Positions 1-12,167 are shown, counted from the stretch's first letter. The stretch: 64,000 bases of DNA from Gossypium raimondii (GCF_025698545.1 NC_068575.1:45889980-45953979), one strand, 5' to 3'. Notes: a model not told the origin generated them from the letters alone. Numbers and translations are program-made.

Positions 1-1858
1 TCCGACAGAGTCTCCGTATTTGGTTATTGTTTAGCGTATAGATGGTAAATTAAGGATATATTTGAGTAAGTATACTATTTGTCTTGGTTAAGTATAAAAT
101 TCTGTGTAATTCACCATTTGGCGAATTCCTAATTTTGGCGAGTTGTGTGGTTTGACGGGCTCTTCTGTTAAGTATTCGCCCAGCTCTAATGCTTTGGGCG
201 AACTTCTTAAGTTCGTAGTTGTTTAGATTTGTTTAATATTTAGAGTATGATGATTTGGTTAGTCAAGTTAAAATTTAGTTAGAACTGAACTAGACTATTG
301 TAGGTTAGAAGACCTAAAATTTGTTAAGTACACTTAATCATGGGAATCAAGAGTGTTATTGGAATTATCTGATTTTTTTCACTAATCCTTGTCTTCGTTG
401 CTTAAGTATATAAGGATAGTGGTGGTCTTTCTGAACACCTTTATGTTTTTTTTCCTCTTTTTTATTTTATTTTATTTTATTTTATTTAAGAGTCTCTAAA
501 AACCTAAGTTTAGAAGATTTTCCTCGAAGTGAAGGTTTGAAGTGTCTAGCTAACTTCTACGTTAATACCAGCTCACTGGTAATTACTAATGAACCCTTAG
601 GTTATCATCGAAATCATTTATGTGTTTTTCGTACTGAATGCATAGATGTTAGAATGGCGTGTGAGGAAGAAAACTTCCTGATTTTGGACTAAATGTTATC
701 GATTCTTGCATGCATGTTAAGATTTGATAGATCGGCGATCTGATATATATAATTATCTTTCTTTTAGCTCAAAAAGCTAACGAGGGTCCAATCAATAAAG
801 GCAAAGGAATTGCTTTGTAGGTCGTGCTAGAATTTTTGGTGAGTTCCTTCTTACTTACAAGTATTGTAAATTTCCATTGTTATATAAATTGTATAAGGTA
901 ATTACTCTTCCTCAGTAATGTATGAATGGTGTATGTATGGATAATGGCCATTCAATGTCATCAATCTGAGTACAGCTTGTCAGTGGTTTGAAGTAAGCGT
1001 CATTTTTCATGCCTAAGTCACTACCATCTACTTTTGATATGAGAAATATGATCTTGTCTATGGTGATGGAGAAAAGGAGATATGTTTGTGTAGCTTCCGG
1101 TAGGACAATCATATTGCAAACCGAACTGGCAGATCATCATATTGTTATATTGGTAGGACAATCATATTGTTTACATAAAACATGCTATTCTAAATGAAAA
1201 TGATATGATGAGTTAAGGGGGAGTATGTATGTGAATGAAACTATATGATATGCTTTTGATTCTGAATTCTAGGTACGTAGCTAGCATGAAGATGGGTTGT
1301 CTAAGTTGTATTAAGTTGGCGTACAATATACGCTCATGTATTAAGTAAGTTGGTGTACTAAGTCTGTCTATGTTCTATGCACACCATTGGGGGTACTATG
1401 ATTACCGTATGAAAGCCCCTCTGAAAGGTTTGGTTGTGTTGTAAGTAATGATATGTATGATTTCTTTCTAAAACTCACTAAGTTCATATGAACTTACTCT
1501 GTTATCTTTTCCTTCTCAAGCTTGCTAACTGAAGCAAGACTATTTGTTAGAAGGACTACGCCTGAATACTGCTACTATTGTGAGCTAATTGTTTTGTTCT
1601 GTATCATGCATGACTCTTGCGGGTGGCGTATACATGCATTTTGGAAATGATTTGTATAAAGAACTTCTATTTAGACGTTATTCTAAATTGTTGATGTTTA
1701 CATTAAAACTTTATTCAAGCAACAACTATTATACTATTTATAACTATAATTTGAAAAATTTTATAAAGCTTCCACTAAATGTTTTGAAGTTAGTTTGATT
1801 TTAAGTTGTAACACATCATACTCGGATCTAATTATCGGGTTGGATTTGACGTGTTACA
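1..1858 (-). mobile_element. Old LTR fragment, probably Ty3/gypsy type, cut by the window edge
   Basis: Read on the minus strand, this stretch begins at 1858 with TGTAACA and continues leftward off the window. The first 52 bases (1807-1858) are bounded by TGTAACA and TGTTACA, an inverted pair that recurs at 53336-53388 in another LTR-like fragment. No protein-coding part is visible, only LTR-like, moderately AT-rich sequence with a (TTTTA)n run near 461-488. Family and orientation are inferred from the terminal motif and from memory of plant LTRs. The other end lies outside, so whether it is a solo LTR or part of a longer fossil cannot be told. Confidence 0.5.
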
Positions 1859-2813
1859 AAACTTGTTTTGGAATAAATTTAAAAAATTCTGTATACAAAT
1901 ACTTGTGAAGAATTCATTGAAGTAATCAATTTTTTTAAACAAAATCGGCGGTTAAACTAGTCAGGCCATTGGTTCAACCGGTTCAATTAAAAAAGTATTA
2001 ATAATTAAAAAAACTTTAAAAAAATTAAAAAAACTTAGTTCAACCGATTCAAATGTCGATTCGTACCAATTCAACCGGTCAGTCCGATTCAAACAACACG
2101 AGAAGTAATAGAAAAAATCAAGTAGTAGGACAAAGGAAGAATGCAATAATTTTTTTACGTTTATTAATAGATTAATATCCTAAATTGATATAAAATAAGA
2201 CTAATTTTGTCTTAAAATTTTTTACTTTCCAATTTACATAGAAATCACATTACCACATTCATTGGAAAATAATTCCTAAGAAAAAATTAGATTTAAAGAA
2301 AAGTAAATAAAATTTGAACTACCAAATTTTGAAATCACTTTTCAAAAATAAAATACTCCAAAAATGATTATTTTTCATCTTACCAAACAGTATCTTAATG
2401 TTGGATGATGTTGTTAGTTAATTTATGTGAGTACTTTCCTTTTAAAAAATTCATGAATAAATTCCAACAGCATGCTGATATTTTATTGATTTTTAAAAAA
2501 TAGAAATAATTAAAATTTTAGTAGAGAACATCTCATGATATTCATTATCTGTATATAAATATACGCGCACAATATGAAACCTATATGGAATACTTCTTTG
2601 CTATACAGTCTGCATTCATTTACATCACATGTCTAAACAAACTCACCTACAATTATATTAGTAAATGCCTCAATCACTCTCTTTTAATTCAAGTTTTTGT
2701 TAAGAGCTAACTCGGAAACAAGCAACCATTGAAAAACGTAACCCCAACTGTTAGCTACAAATGCTTGTAATATGCAACATTTTCATTTTTGACAGAAAGG
2801 ATTCGTCACAAGC
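1859..2813. other. AT-rich intergenic stretch downstream of the WEB-family gene
   Basis: No gene is visible. Around 1945-2095 there is a patch with repeated ACCGGTT/GGTTCAACCGG-like words in both orientations, the look of a worn small inverted-repeat transposon, but no clear ends or target duplication could be placed. The remainder, up to the stop codon of the minus-strand WEB gene, is AT-rich and probably includes its 3' UTR. Confidence 0.5.
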
Positions 2814-4981
2814 TTAAGCATCTTTATCAACTTTCTTACCTGTGAAGAGCTTGGCTAGATTTGGCATCCCCTTTTTCTTCTTCTTAATGCTGAATGGGGT
2901 CAATCCACTCACCCGTATCGCCGGTGACAATGATCTACGGAACTTCGATTTTCCTAACGGTGTCGAATTGCCATTGCTTTTCATTGACCTTCTATTGAAT
3001 GATGATTGCTTGTTTTGTTCAACAAGTTGCCAGTTTCTTAGTTCTTTCTCTATCATTTTCTTAGCTGAAAGTGACCTTTGGGTTCGATATTCTTCTTCTT
3101 CCTCCTCTACCCTCATCTCCTTGAGATCACTTTGAGCCATTTTGGTTTTAATCAATATCTCCCTTTCACTAGCTTTGAGAGCTTCAATCCATGCCTGAGC
3201 TGCAGCAACTTTTTTATCAGCAATGTCTTCAGCTCCAACCGCACGTCCGGTCAAGTACTCGTACTCAAATTTCGATATAGTAATCGTGGAATTCCGATCG
3301 GATGCTGAAGCTCTAGATAGCATTGTAGTCTCTATGAGAGATCTCAACTTTTCTAGAGCTGAAGTCTCTGCTGACTTAACTGCTTCTAGTTCCCCCACAG
3401 CTGCCTGCAACTTTTCCTCGGTTGAGTCGATTTTGGACTCGGTTTTCCGGATTTCTTCTGCGATTGCTGCAGCTTCTTCGGCTATAAGAGCCTTCTCTTT
3501 CGTTGATGCTTCAGCTTCAAGTCTTAACTGTTCAAGTGAGAGGGAAAGATTGGCCACAATAGAGTTAGCCTTTTCTTCAGCTGCTGTCGCTGCTTCCAAC
3601 TTTGATTTGGCTCTTAACAGCTTTGAATTGAGACTTTTAACTCTCAAATCTGTCTTTTCCTCTGTTTTCTTCAACTTTTTTGTTTCTTCTATAACATGTT
3701 TCAGCTCATTTCGGATAACATCCATGGATGACATATACCGAAAACCCTCTTCTCGAATCGAAGCCAATTCGTTCTTAGCTGCCTGCAACACTTTGTTGGT
3801 TGACTCTAATGAAGGTGGTTGATCCTTGACTTGCTTGAGTTCATCTTGTAAGACATTAATGTCAGACAAAGTGACAGTCAATCTTTGTTCCAACTCTCCA
3901 GTCTGATCAATCTCGTTGATCATGTCCTCCATTTTCTTCTTCGTTCCTGCCATCCTACATGACAGTTCACCAACTTCTTTCTCTTTTTGAGCTTCGATAT
4001 CTGCAGCTTCTTTTGATGCCTCCATCTTAGCCAATTCGACTAGAACATGTTCCTCATTAGCCACCTCAATTTCCTTCCTGAGCTCTTCTATATGCTTACC
4101 ATTAGACAACAGTTTCTTGCTTGAATCTTCAAACTCCTTCACTGCTCTTTCTTTATCTGCCATTACAGATGCCATTGCAAGCTTAAGTTCACTGAGTTCA
4201 TGTTTCACCATTTCCAGTTCTTCCATAACTTCCACGCACTGATAACTTTCGACACAACGAAAAACCGATGCCTTGACGTCGAGTTTTCCTTTCTTTTTCA
4301 AAGATTCAACATCTTTAATCCTTTCCTTAGCTTTGAAATTTGATTCCTCTATCATTGAAGCCAAATCCTTCACTGTTTTCTTTGCACTAGAGAGTTCAGA
4401 CTCGGCTTTAAACGTTTCTGATTCTGCAATTCTTCTACTCTCTTTATATCGACTCATATCCCTTCTTGCAATATGAAGCTCCCTTGCTTTTGACAATGGC
4501 TTCTTAAAAGTTAAAATCACACAATGACAAATTTATCAGTCAAAATTGAAAATTAATTAAACTCCATTGCATAAAAACTACAGGTTTTTCATGAATCACC
4601 AATGTCTAAAAAGCCGAATCCGATGTAAAACCGGTGACACCTGTGATTACCAATAGATCCGATTGATTGTATTAAACAAAATTATGTATTATCTAAGTAT
4701 TTTTAAAGTTAAATAATTATCAAATATAATAAATATTTAATAAAGAGTTAAATGTATAAATCTTATCCCATATAATAATATTTCATAAAAATAAATATTT
4801 AATCATCAATCAGTTCAACTTATCTGTATAATCCGATACTTTAACACCATGAGTACCAAAATTATACCTCCGGAAAAGCCTGTTGACTCTGGGGTTTCTT
4901 CACTGAAGAATTACCATCAAGAATCATTTCTTCATACATATTAACAGCAACTTTACTTGATCCAATTCTTCTCTTCTCCAT
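2814..4981 (-). CDS. WEB/PMI-family coiled-coil protein (DUF827), 600 aa, two coding exons
   Basis: Coding exon 1 is 4868-4981 (38 codons, starting MEKRRIGSSKVAVNMYEEM) and exon 2 is 2814-4502. They join in phase 0 (AFPE|KPLSKARELH) through a GT-AG intron at 4503-4867. The protein is almost entirely charged heptad-rich coiled coil (long E/K/A runs from about residue 50 to 520) with a basic, Ser/Pro-containing tail ending in KKKKKGMPNLAKLFTGKK. Length and layout match the shorter WEB/PMI proteins of plants, which act with WEB1/PMI2 in blue-light chloroplast movement; a specific orthologue is not claimed. No membrane segment or signal peptide is seen. A non-coding first exon probably lies upstream, with a UTR intron at 4989-5187. 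The frame is open throughout. Long ORFs on the opposite strand (for example 3223-3822) are shadows of the coiled coil. Confidence 0.88.
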
Positions 4982-5440
4982 TATCAACCTGTTCCATTGA
5001 CACACAAGAAAAACGTATTACATATATATAATTAAATACTGAAGCAAAAGGCCTGGAATTCCAATATAAATTATTCTATATAATCAAATTTACATATTAT
5101 TAACATCCCCTGAACTGCAACGGGGTTAAAAAATGGCAAACTGAAAGGAACAGAAAGTTAAAACAAAGTAAGAGATTGACAACTTACCAAGAAATTGTGG
5201 GTTGAGTTAGAACATAATAAATGGCGACCGGAAATAAAACCTGTAAATAAATTGTGATTTGTAGAAGAAGAAGAAGCAAGTGTTTGTGGAATGAGTTAGA
5301 CTGGCTAATGCCAAGTAAATGGAATAAAAGATAAAACGGCTGACAATCAGACGCAGAGAGGACAATAGTTTGAATCCTGTTGATTGGATAGTATTCTTGT
5401 ATGCAACGCTAGCCATATATATACACACGCAAGGGATAAA
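4982..5440 (-). promoter_or_regulatory. 5' UTR with intron and TATA-type promoter of the WEB-family gene
   Basis: On the minus strand a donor GGTAAGTT ends a probable non-coding exon at 5188, and an acceptor ACAG at 4989-4992 restarts seven bases before the ATG, defining a UTR intron of about 199 bases. A TATA run (TATATATATG on the minus strand, about 5415-5424) sits just upstream of the likely start of transcription near 5390. The small ORF at 5207-5428 would be UTR, not a gene. Confidence 0.55.
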
Positions 5441-7210
5441 TTAACATTCAGTCCCTGAACTTGGAAATTTTTTCCACTTTAATCCCTAAACTCTTTTTGT
5501 TTGACATTTTTTTTTAATTTGATCTTTGAACTTAAATTACTGACGTGACAGTTTGATATTACGTTGTATCATCACATGATTTTAAAATTTAAAAATTATG
5601 AAGAATTATAATTTCTTCATAATTTTCTTCATAATTTTAATAACTTTTGTATTATTTTTAATTTATAAAATTTTCATGTGAATTCTTGACATAATCTCAT
5701 ATTATCATGTAGTTTTATCTCAAAAGGATTCAACTTATCAATTTTTATTTTTTAAATATATATAATGCCTAAGATTATTTTATAACCCCTTTTAAACTTT
5801 AAATAAGAAGATAAATACGTTTCAACGTGCTCTAATAAGAATACTTGTGCCAACCGAGTTAAAACTCAATCAACTACAAATTAAGTACATTAAAATGTCA
5901 AACTATTTCTTTGATAAAAAATTTCAATTGTTAAATATATATTAACACAATAATATCATAAATTGATTTTTTTGACATAAAATTTTCGACCATTAAACAT
6001 ATATTAACAAAAATAATATCATAAATTGTTATGTTATAATTATCGAATTGGTATGAAACTTTAACTAAATAACATTTACAATTATAAAATAAATTTAACA
6101 ATTAAATTATTAAAATATTAATTCTAGAAATATTAGCAATGCATTGAAAATACTTTGCTCTTTTTAATGAAAATTTGAATCTGAATCGGAAATTAAACAA
6201 AACCCATGATTAGTAAAATCGTATCATATATTAGTTTTATATATTTATATGAATGCATATACTATGTTTTCTATTGAGTTTTTCTATTATAAATGTAGTA
6301 CATTTATAAATATCATATAAAGATGAAAATAACCATAATACATAATCAAATTATTATAAAACATAGTGAAAGAAGTCAAATAAATATATTTTGAGACTGA
6401 AAATTCTCATAATTATACATGACCAAACTCAAATTTAGGTTCTAAAAATTAAACTGTCCAAAATGCACAGCTGAATTTGTTTTTGGGAGCCACCTAGAAA
6501 CCAGACATTAAAAAAGGGTTTTGTGAAAAATATTATTTTGGGGCAACTTTACAAATCAGATATTAGAGAAGGGTTTTGTGAAAAATATTAAACGGCGATA
6601 TTTATGTGTATGGAAGGAACGAAACGACAAAGCTGCCAGCGTCAAAGCAATCAAAGGTAGCTGAGAATCCACGAATTTAAAAGCTAAATCACATGGAATC
6701 CTCGTTAATTCAATTTTATTTGATGTCCTGTAGGCAGTGGCCTAAATGCTTCTACTTATCTTTTTCCCGTACCCAAGTATAAGATAAAATGGATATTCTG
6801 AATATTATAATTAATATTTACAAAAAAATATGGAGGAGATGCATGTATTAATTTTCTCGCATATTTATTATAAGATTTATAAATATCTTACTTGAACAGT
6901 TTATTGATAAATTTTATTCAAATTATGTGCAAAGTTTTAATTTCATTAAAATATTTTTATTGAATAAATTTATTTGATAATAACTAAAATTTACACTAAA
7001 ATGCTTTATTTTACAGTTTTTTTTTTATAAAATATTGAGGGCGGGAATGGGTTCAACGTATGTCAAAACATAAATAAAACATGAGAAACAGCAAGACATC
7101 ATTAACCCACTGAATAAAGTAGTAACGAAGCACCCAACCAAATCCAATAAACACTGGCCACCCAAACAGGAAGAAGATGGCTGCGCGCAGAGCCACCGAA
7201 AGCCACAGCT
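5441..7210. other. AT-rich intergenic region with worn repeats
   Basis: No gene is visible. 5440-5560 carries the 'fixed words' (TCAGTCCCTGAACTT and similar) typical of one arm of worn plant inverted-repeat elements. 5590-5626 is a local palindrome around GAAGAATTATAATTTCTTC. 6487-6590 is an imperfect direct duplication of about 60 bases containing AGGGTTTTGTGAAAAATATT twice. From 6600 onward the sequence is plain AT-rich DNA up to the LINE relic. Confidence 0.5.
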
Positions 7211-8545
7211 TTAGTCGGGAGGTTCTACCCACCAGCGGTCCGTTGTCACTGCTGCCGCTGCAACACATGGGACTTCCTCCACCCAGTAAGTGCTCTCATC
7301 CATTCTGAAGCTCACTTGTGCAATTTCATGTGCTAGTCTGCTATAGAGGTGTTCATGGGCCGGGCCGGGCCGGGTTCGGTCCGGGCCCAGAAAAAATTTC
7401 GGCTCGGCCCAAAATATGGGCCTAGAATTTTGCCCAGGCCCGGACCGGGAAAAAATTCATAAGCCTGGGCCCGGCCCGGCCCGTTTTTAAATAAATACCA
7501 AAAATTTATTTTAAAAATTAAAATAAAAATTAAAAAAAGTATTTTAAAAAAATTTAAAAAAAATTTTAAAATTAAAAAAATTTAAAAAAGTATTTTAAAA
7601 GTATTTTAAAGTTAAAAAATAAAAAATAAAAATATTTATTATTCGGGCGGGTAGGGCAGCCCGCCAAAAAGTTGTGCCCGAGGCTCGGCCCATTTTTTAA
7701 TCGGGCCTCGTTTTTTTACCCAAGCCCATATTTCGGGCCTATATTTTTACCCAAACCCTCCCATATTTTGGACCGGGCCGCCCGACCCATGAACACCTCT
7801 AGTCTGCTACAATCCCTACTTGCATATCGAAAAATGGCTCTTAGAAAAGATTTTGCTAGAGATCGAACATCACTGATATATGCACTCATTTGAGATTTGT
7901 CGTCTTTCCCTTGAATAATCCTCGAAATAACTACTCGGAAGTCTCCCTCCGCTTCCACCATTATGAACCCCATGTTGAGAGCAAACTGCAGCGGCTATAC
8001 ACAAGCCAGCGCCTCGGCCATGAAAGCATCAGGTATGTGTGGGTTAATAACCATTCCACTGCCCACAACCTGACCATCCATATCCCTGATCACAAAGCCT
8101 GACCGTGATTGTCTCCGGTGTTCTTTGAAAGCAGCACCGACATTTACTTTAACATAAGGGTCAGTTGGGGAGACCACTTTTCAGTAAACGGGCTAAATTT
8201 AGCAGGTAGTCGCTTTCCCAGTTCATCAAATTCTTTAAGGAATGAATGGATTCTCAATTTAATCTCTTGTGCTAATTGAGGCTTGTTCTCAATAACGTGT
8301 TTATTACGCGAAGTCCAGATTGCCCAGATGACCCCAACAATAACTCTGCAAGTATATATCGAGCAATTTCTAAGTAGAAGTTCAAACCAAATCCAAATCC
8401 AATAATCATCACATTGTAAACTTGATGGCCATTGTATTGAGAAAGAATTCCAAAACATCTTATGCAAGGCGCACGAAGTAATGACATGAAACATAGATTC
8501 AGAACCACTTCGATACCTTGGGCAAATAAGGGAATCCTATTCGTT
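7211..8545 (-). mobile_element. LINE 3' fragment: zf-RVT and RNase H-like region, split by a MITE
   Basis: Minus-strand translation gives the C-terminal part of a plant non-LTR retrotransposon polyprotein. First comes a zf-RVT-like stretch (IWAIWTSRNKHVIENKP, about 8240-8300), then an RNase H-like domain (VKVNVGAAFKEHRRQSRSGF, about 8080-8160, through AEALACV and VEAEGDFRVVI). The frame changes several times, so it is dead. After the MITE at 7344-7801 is subtracted, the similarity resumes without loss (RDCSRLAHEIAQVSFRMDES, then a stop at 7211-7213). This shows that the MITE landed inside the LINE. No poly-A tail was identified. Confidence 0.75.
7344..7801. mobile_element. hAT-type MITE, GC-rich family (458 bp)
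   Basis: The ends are perfect 16-bp terminal inverted repeats, TAGAGGTGTTCATGGG and its complement. A perfect 8-bp target duplication GTCTGCTA flanks them at 7336-7343 and 7802-7809. The 5-bp TIR start TAGAG fits the hAT consensus YARNG, and 8-bp duplications are the hAT rule. The interior has GC-rich arms (GGGCCGGGCC, CCCGGCCCGG) around an AT-rich core of A-runs near 7500-7640. It encodes nothing. It is inserted in the LINE RNase H region. Confidence 0.9.
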
Positions 8546-8564
8546 TGGTGTAGAGGTTTGCATA

Positions 8565-9075
8565 ACTAGAGATGTAATTAAGCTAGATAACTTCCAAGGT
8601 GATTGCTAATAGGCTTCAAACGGTTCTCAAGCAGTGCATTGATGAGGCTCAAGGGGCGTTTGTGCGTTAAAGATTAATTTCAGATAATGTTTTGGTGGTC
8701 CTTTACTCTCAAGCTGGATATGATTAAAGCTTACGACCGGACTGAGAGAGATTTTCTTGAAGGGAGTGGGTTTCTTTACTTTTGCACTGTATAAGCTCGA
8801 TGTCATATTCAGTGGTTCTAAATGGTAATATTAGTGAAGCATTTGTTTCAAGACAGGACTTCGACAAGTAGATCCTTTGAGCCCGTATTTATTCCTTACA
8901 ATGAGGACTTCTCTTTGCTGCTTCACTTGGTCAAACGTGAAGGTTTATTAACTAGTGGTAAGGTATGTCGTGGAAGTCCTTGTATCACTCATTTGTTTTT
9001 TGCGGATGGTAGTGTAGTATTTGGGGATGTATCTGATAGGGGGACAAGTTCTTCGTTTGATACTTGGAAGTAGCA
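8565..9075 (+). mobile_element. LINE reverse-transcriptase fragment
   Basis: Plus-strand translation in shifting frames shows the reverse-transcriptase core of a plant LINE: KVIANRLQTVLKQCIDEAQG (from about 8590), ISDNVLV, SYSVVLNGNISEAFV (about 8800-8850), then SPYLF-like and CRGSPCITHLFFADGSVVFGDV (about 8965-9030). The ADD box of the active site reads ADG. Several internal stops and frame changes are present. It lies head-to-head with the minus-strand RNase H fragment at 7211-8545. Confidence 0.75.
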
Positions 9076-10035
9076 AATCAATTTTGATAAATCTCTTATC
9101 TATTTTAGCTCTAATGTACTAAATCTATATAATTAAAATATACTAAATATAAAAGAATTAAAAATTTATAAAAATAAATATATAAAAGAACTAAAAAACC
9201 TAAACCATTAAACCTATGACTCTTTTACGTTAAAATAAAACCCAATGCATTCATTGGTCAGGGGGTTGCCCTCTTTTGTAACAAAAAAAAAAAAAAAAAC
9301 CCCACTCCTTTTTTTTCCCTTTTTTTTTTTTTGAAAAATTATTGTGGCTTTCAGCCTATTTTACATGCAACTAAAATTTCATATAAAATTATTTTTTATA
9401 ATATTTGACCGAGTACCAATATTTTAAAAATTGGATTAGTGATTAAATCAATTAAATAACTAATTTTTAGTCTAATTAGTTTAATTGTTGGCCTTATAAA
9501 TCAGTTTAATTGTTATTTTTTTTCCTAGTTTTCGTTTTTTAAATTTTAAATGATTTGCTTAGAGACGAATTCAATCTTTTTATAAATTAATGTTTCGATT
9601 GACTTTTGGTCGAATCAATTGTACAATTTGTATATTTTGGGCAGTTCATGAGAATAGCCATTAGTTCTCGATCGCTCTGGATTTTAAGTGATTTTCTTTC
9701 TCTGTACTTTGATTAGTAATATCAGCTTTGATTTTAATAATAAAATATGAAATATATTAATTGAATTGTTAAAATATTATGTCAAATAAAATATAAAATA
9801 TAATAATTAAATTGTTAAAATATTAATTATATAATGGATCTTTCTCATGAAAAAAATTAAAATTTATGCAAATAATAAACCATATAGTCTCTCTAAAAAA
9901 TTAAAAGCATTAATTAAATTAGAAATTGATCATATGTGTTTGTGTGTAGAGATTACATATCTAAAATGAAGGTTAGTTTAAAAATAGCATACAATAAATA
10001 ATGAAACATATAACTTGTAACTAATTAATAATATC
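9076..10035. other. AT-rich intergenic stretch with homopolymer runs
   Basis: No gene is visible. An A-run of about 17 near 9282-9299, followed by T-runs, may mark the tail of a retroposed element, but no head was identified. 9400-9640 carries worn repeat-like words around ATTAGTTTAATTGTTGG. Confidence 0.4.
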
Positions 10036-10825
10036 TATACTATTATTTAATCCCCGATCGAGTTGATGCCATGAGTTAACCGAGCAACAATTCGATTAAG
10101 GAAAAGACTAAAATGTCGATTTATATTTAAAATAAATTGTATTATTTGAAAGTAGTTTAATCTTTTAATCTTTTTAATTATGAAAGGTTTAAATCGTAAT
10201 ACGATATACAATTAAAGTAATAATGTATGCATAACAAAATTAAAATGTAACTATTATATTGAAATAAAACTTTGGTTTAGTATTAGGGTTAATATTTTAT
10301 TAATGTAAATAACATAGGTTCAAATGCAATAAACATTTTATTGGTTTTTTAAATAAAAATATTAAAATGCTCTCAGATAATATAATTTATTATGAATACG
10401 GAATGACATGTTTGTAATTCCTTAACGAGTTGATGCTCGGTTGATTCATAATACCAACTCATCAAGAGTTTAAATAATAGTATAGTAATACAATTAAAAT
10501 GTAAGTATCATGTTGAAATAAAATTTTGGTTTAGTGATAGAATTAATATTTTATTGATGCAAATAATACTGGGTTCAAATCCAAGCAAATAAAAATTTTT
10601 ATTGGTTTTTAAATAAAAGATTAAAATACCCTCAAATAATATAATTTATTTTACATATGAAATGATATTTTCATAATTTTCTTAACCAAGTTGGTACTCA
10701 ATTGACTCGTGACACCAACTTAATCAACGGTTTAAATAAATTGATGGAAGTAGTAATGTATGCATAATATAATTAAAATGTAAATATTATATTAAAATAA
10801 AGCTTTGGTTTAGTATTAGAGTTAA

Positions 10826-11082
10826 AGGGCAAATACATTGTAGGGTCCTGCCCCACCCCCAAATGTAAAATTTCAATTCTAGTCCCTTAAAGACTATCAA
10901 ATTATAAATTAATATAGGATAAAATTATGTTTTGGCCCCTAAATAAAAATAACCAATCTATTTAGTCCGTTCAAAAATAATGAAATCATAAATTAATAAA
11001 TGATAAAATTTATATTTTAACATCTCAAAAAATTATAGTTCAATTTTGGCCCCATAAAAAAATTTTAAATTCGCCCCTTAGA
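10826..11082. mobile_element. 257-bp insertion within the third array unit
   Basis: A perfect 8-bp direct repeat AGAGTTAA flanks the insert (10818-10825 and 11083-11090). Removing the insert restores the unit sequence seen in the other copies (...TATTAGAGTTAATATTTTATTG). The ends are only weakly inverted (AGGGCAAAT against AGGGGCGAAT). The interior has the 'TTTTGGCCCC' words common in small plant transposons and no coding potential. Confidence 0.7.
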
Positions 11083-11126
11083 AGAGTTAATATTTTATTG
11101 ATGTAAATAGTGTGAGTATAAGTCCA

Positions 11127-11735
11127 AGTACATTCTCAGTTTGTAGATCTATTTTGTGAATATATTTGTTGCCTTCACAAGTCGTGATGCATAGATGATG
11201 ATGCTTGTCGCCGCTAAAACTTCTTCAGCCACTAACAATTATTAGAAAGTGGGTGGCTCTTCATCGGCTGCTTAATGTGTTTCTGTTTTTAAAGTATTTT
11301 AGAATAATAAATGATTTTAAGAATCAGTTTGGGCTCGTGTTGTCTTAAGTTATATATATATATGTATATATTCCCATGCATATAGGATGTTTCTTAGTAT
11401 TGCTTATGCATGTAGTTTGCCTTTTGCAAGTGATTTTAGAGATGTTTTGTCACCATCCTCTCCAGTTTGATGGATACTCAATTCTTTTACCAATTTTTGC
11501 CCGTCACTTTGGACTATTTGGGGTTGATTTCTTTATCGTAACAAGTGCTTGCAATCATTCTAGATATGTTGTGCTCGAGTTGTGACATAATATTCTATTG
11601 ATGTTAAGATTAAAGCCTATGTTGTGTTGATGGAGCTTGTCCTTTATCAACTACGATAGATGCTTGTTGTTTTTCTCCCTTGAATCATACAGTTCCATTC
11701 ATCGGAATGAATAAATAATTTTTCCTTTCAAAACA
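11127..11735 (+). mobile_element. About 600-bp insertion, possibly a LINE tail
   Basis: The array unit breaks off after GTCCAAGTACA and resumes near 11740 with AAATCCAAATAGATTC and then AAAGATTAAAATACTCTC. The inserted segment is more GC-balanced. It ends in TCGGAATGAATAAATAATTT followed by an A-rich stretch, which resembles the 3' end of a plant LINE. No protein domain could be read in it, so the class is a guess. Confidence 0.35.
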
Positions 11736-12167
11736 AAATAAATCCAAATAGATTCAATTATTTAAAATAAAAAGATTAAAATACTCTCTAATAATATAAT
11801 TTATTTTTAAAAATAAAAGAATGTTTTCGTAAGTTCTTTCACTAAGTTGGTGACCGGTAACTCGTGGTATCAACTAAATTAGGGCTTAAATAATAGTATA
11901 GATAGATGGAGGTAATAATAAAATTATAATGTATTAAAATATTAAAATAAAATTGTGATTAAGTAAATTTAAGGATTCATTAGTACAAACAAAGTAAGTG
12001 TGAATCTCATTATATTCATATATTTTTTAATCGGGTTAATATTTAATTCACTCGTAATACTAATATAATAACATTTTAATAATTATTTTAATTGAATTAA
12101 TAGTTGATTTAGTAATTACTCAAGTAATGTTATATAGTATATATTCAAATTCGGATATTACTGAAAT

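Larger units (their letters stand above)
10036..11904. repeat. Array of about three degenerate repeat units with Helitron-like ends
   Basis: The block starts at about 10036 with TCTATACTATTATTTAA and ends at 11886-11902 with the complementary TTAAATAATAGTATAGA. Between them a unit of roughly 250-280 bp recurs. Landmarks TTTGGTTTAGTRWTAG occur at about 10271, 10524 and 10803, and the motif 'TTTAAATAATAGTATAG' or a worn form follows a GAGTTG...CAACTC-type inverted pair at about 10430-10485, 10685-10740 and 11845-11902. The 5'-TCTATACTATTA start resembles plant Helitron 5' ends. The tandem arrangement and the inverted outer ends are not typical Helitron features, so the class is open. The third unit is interrupted by two insertions (10826-11082 and about 11127-11735). 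Confidence 0.6.

Noticed and set aside
3078-3822. Long open stretches on the plus strand
   Set aside because: They lie opposite the coiled-coil WEB exon, whose codon bias leaves the other strand open; no family resemblance.
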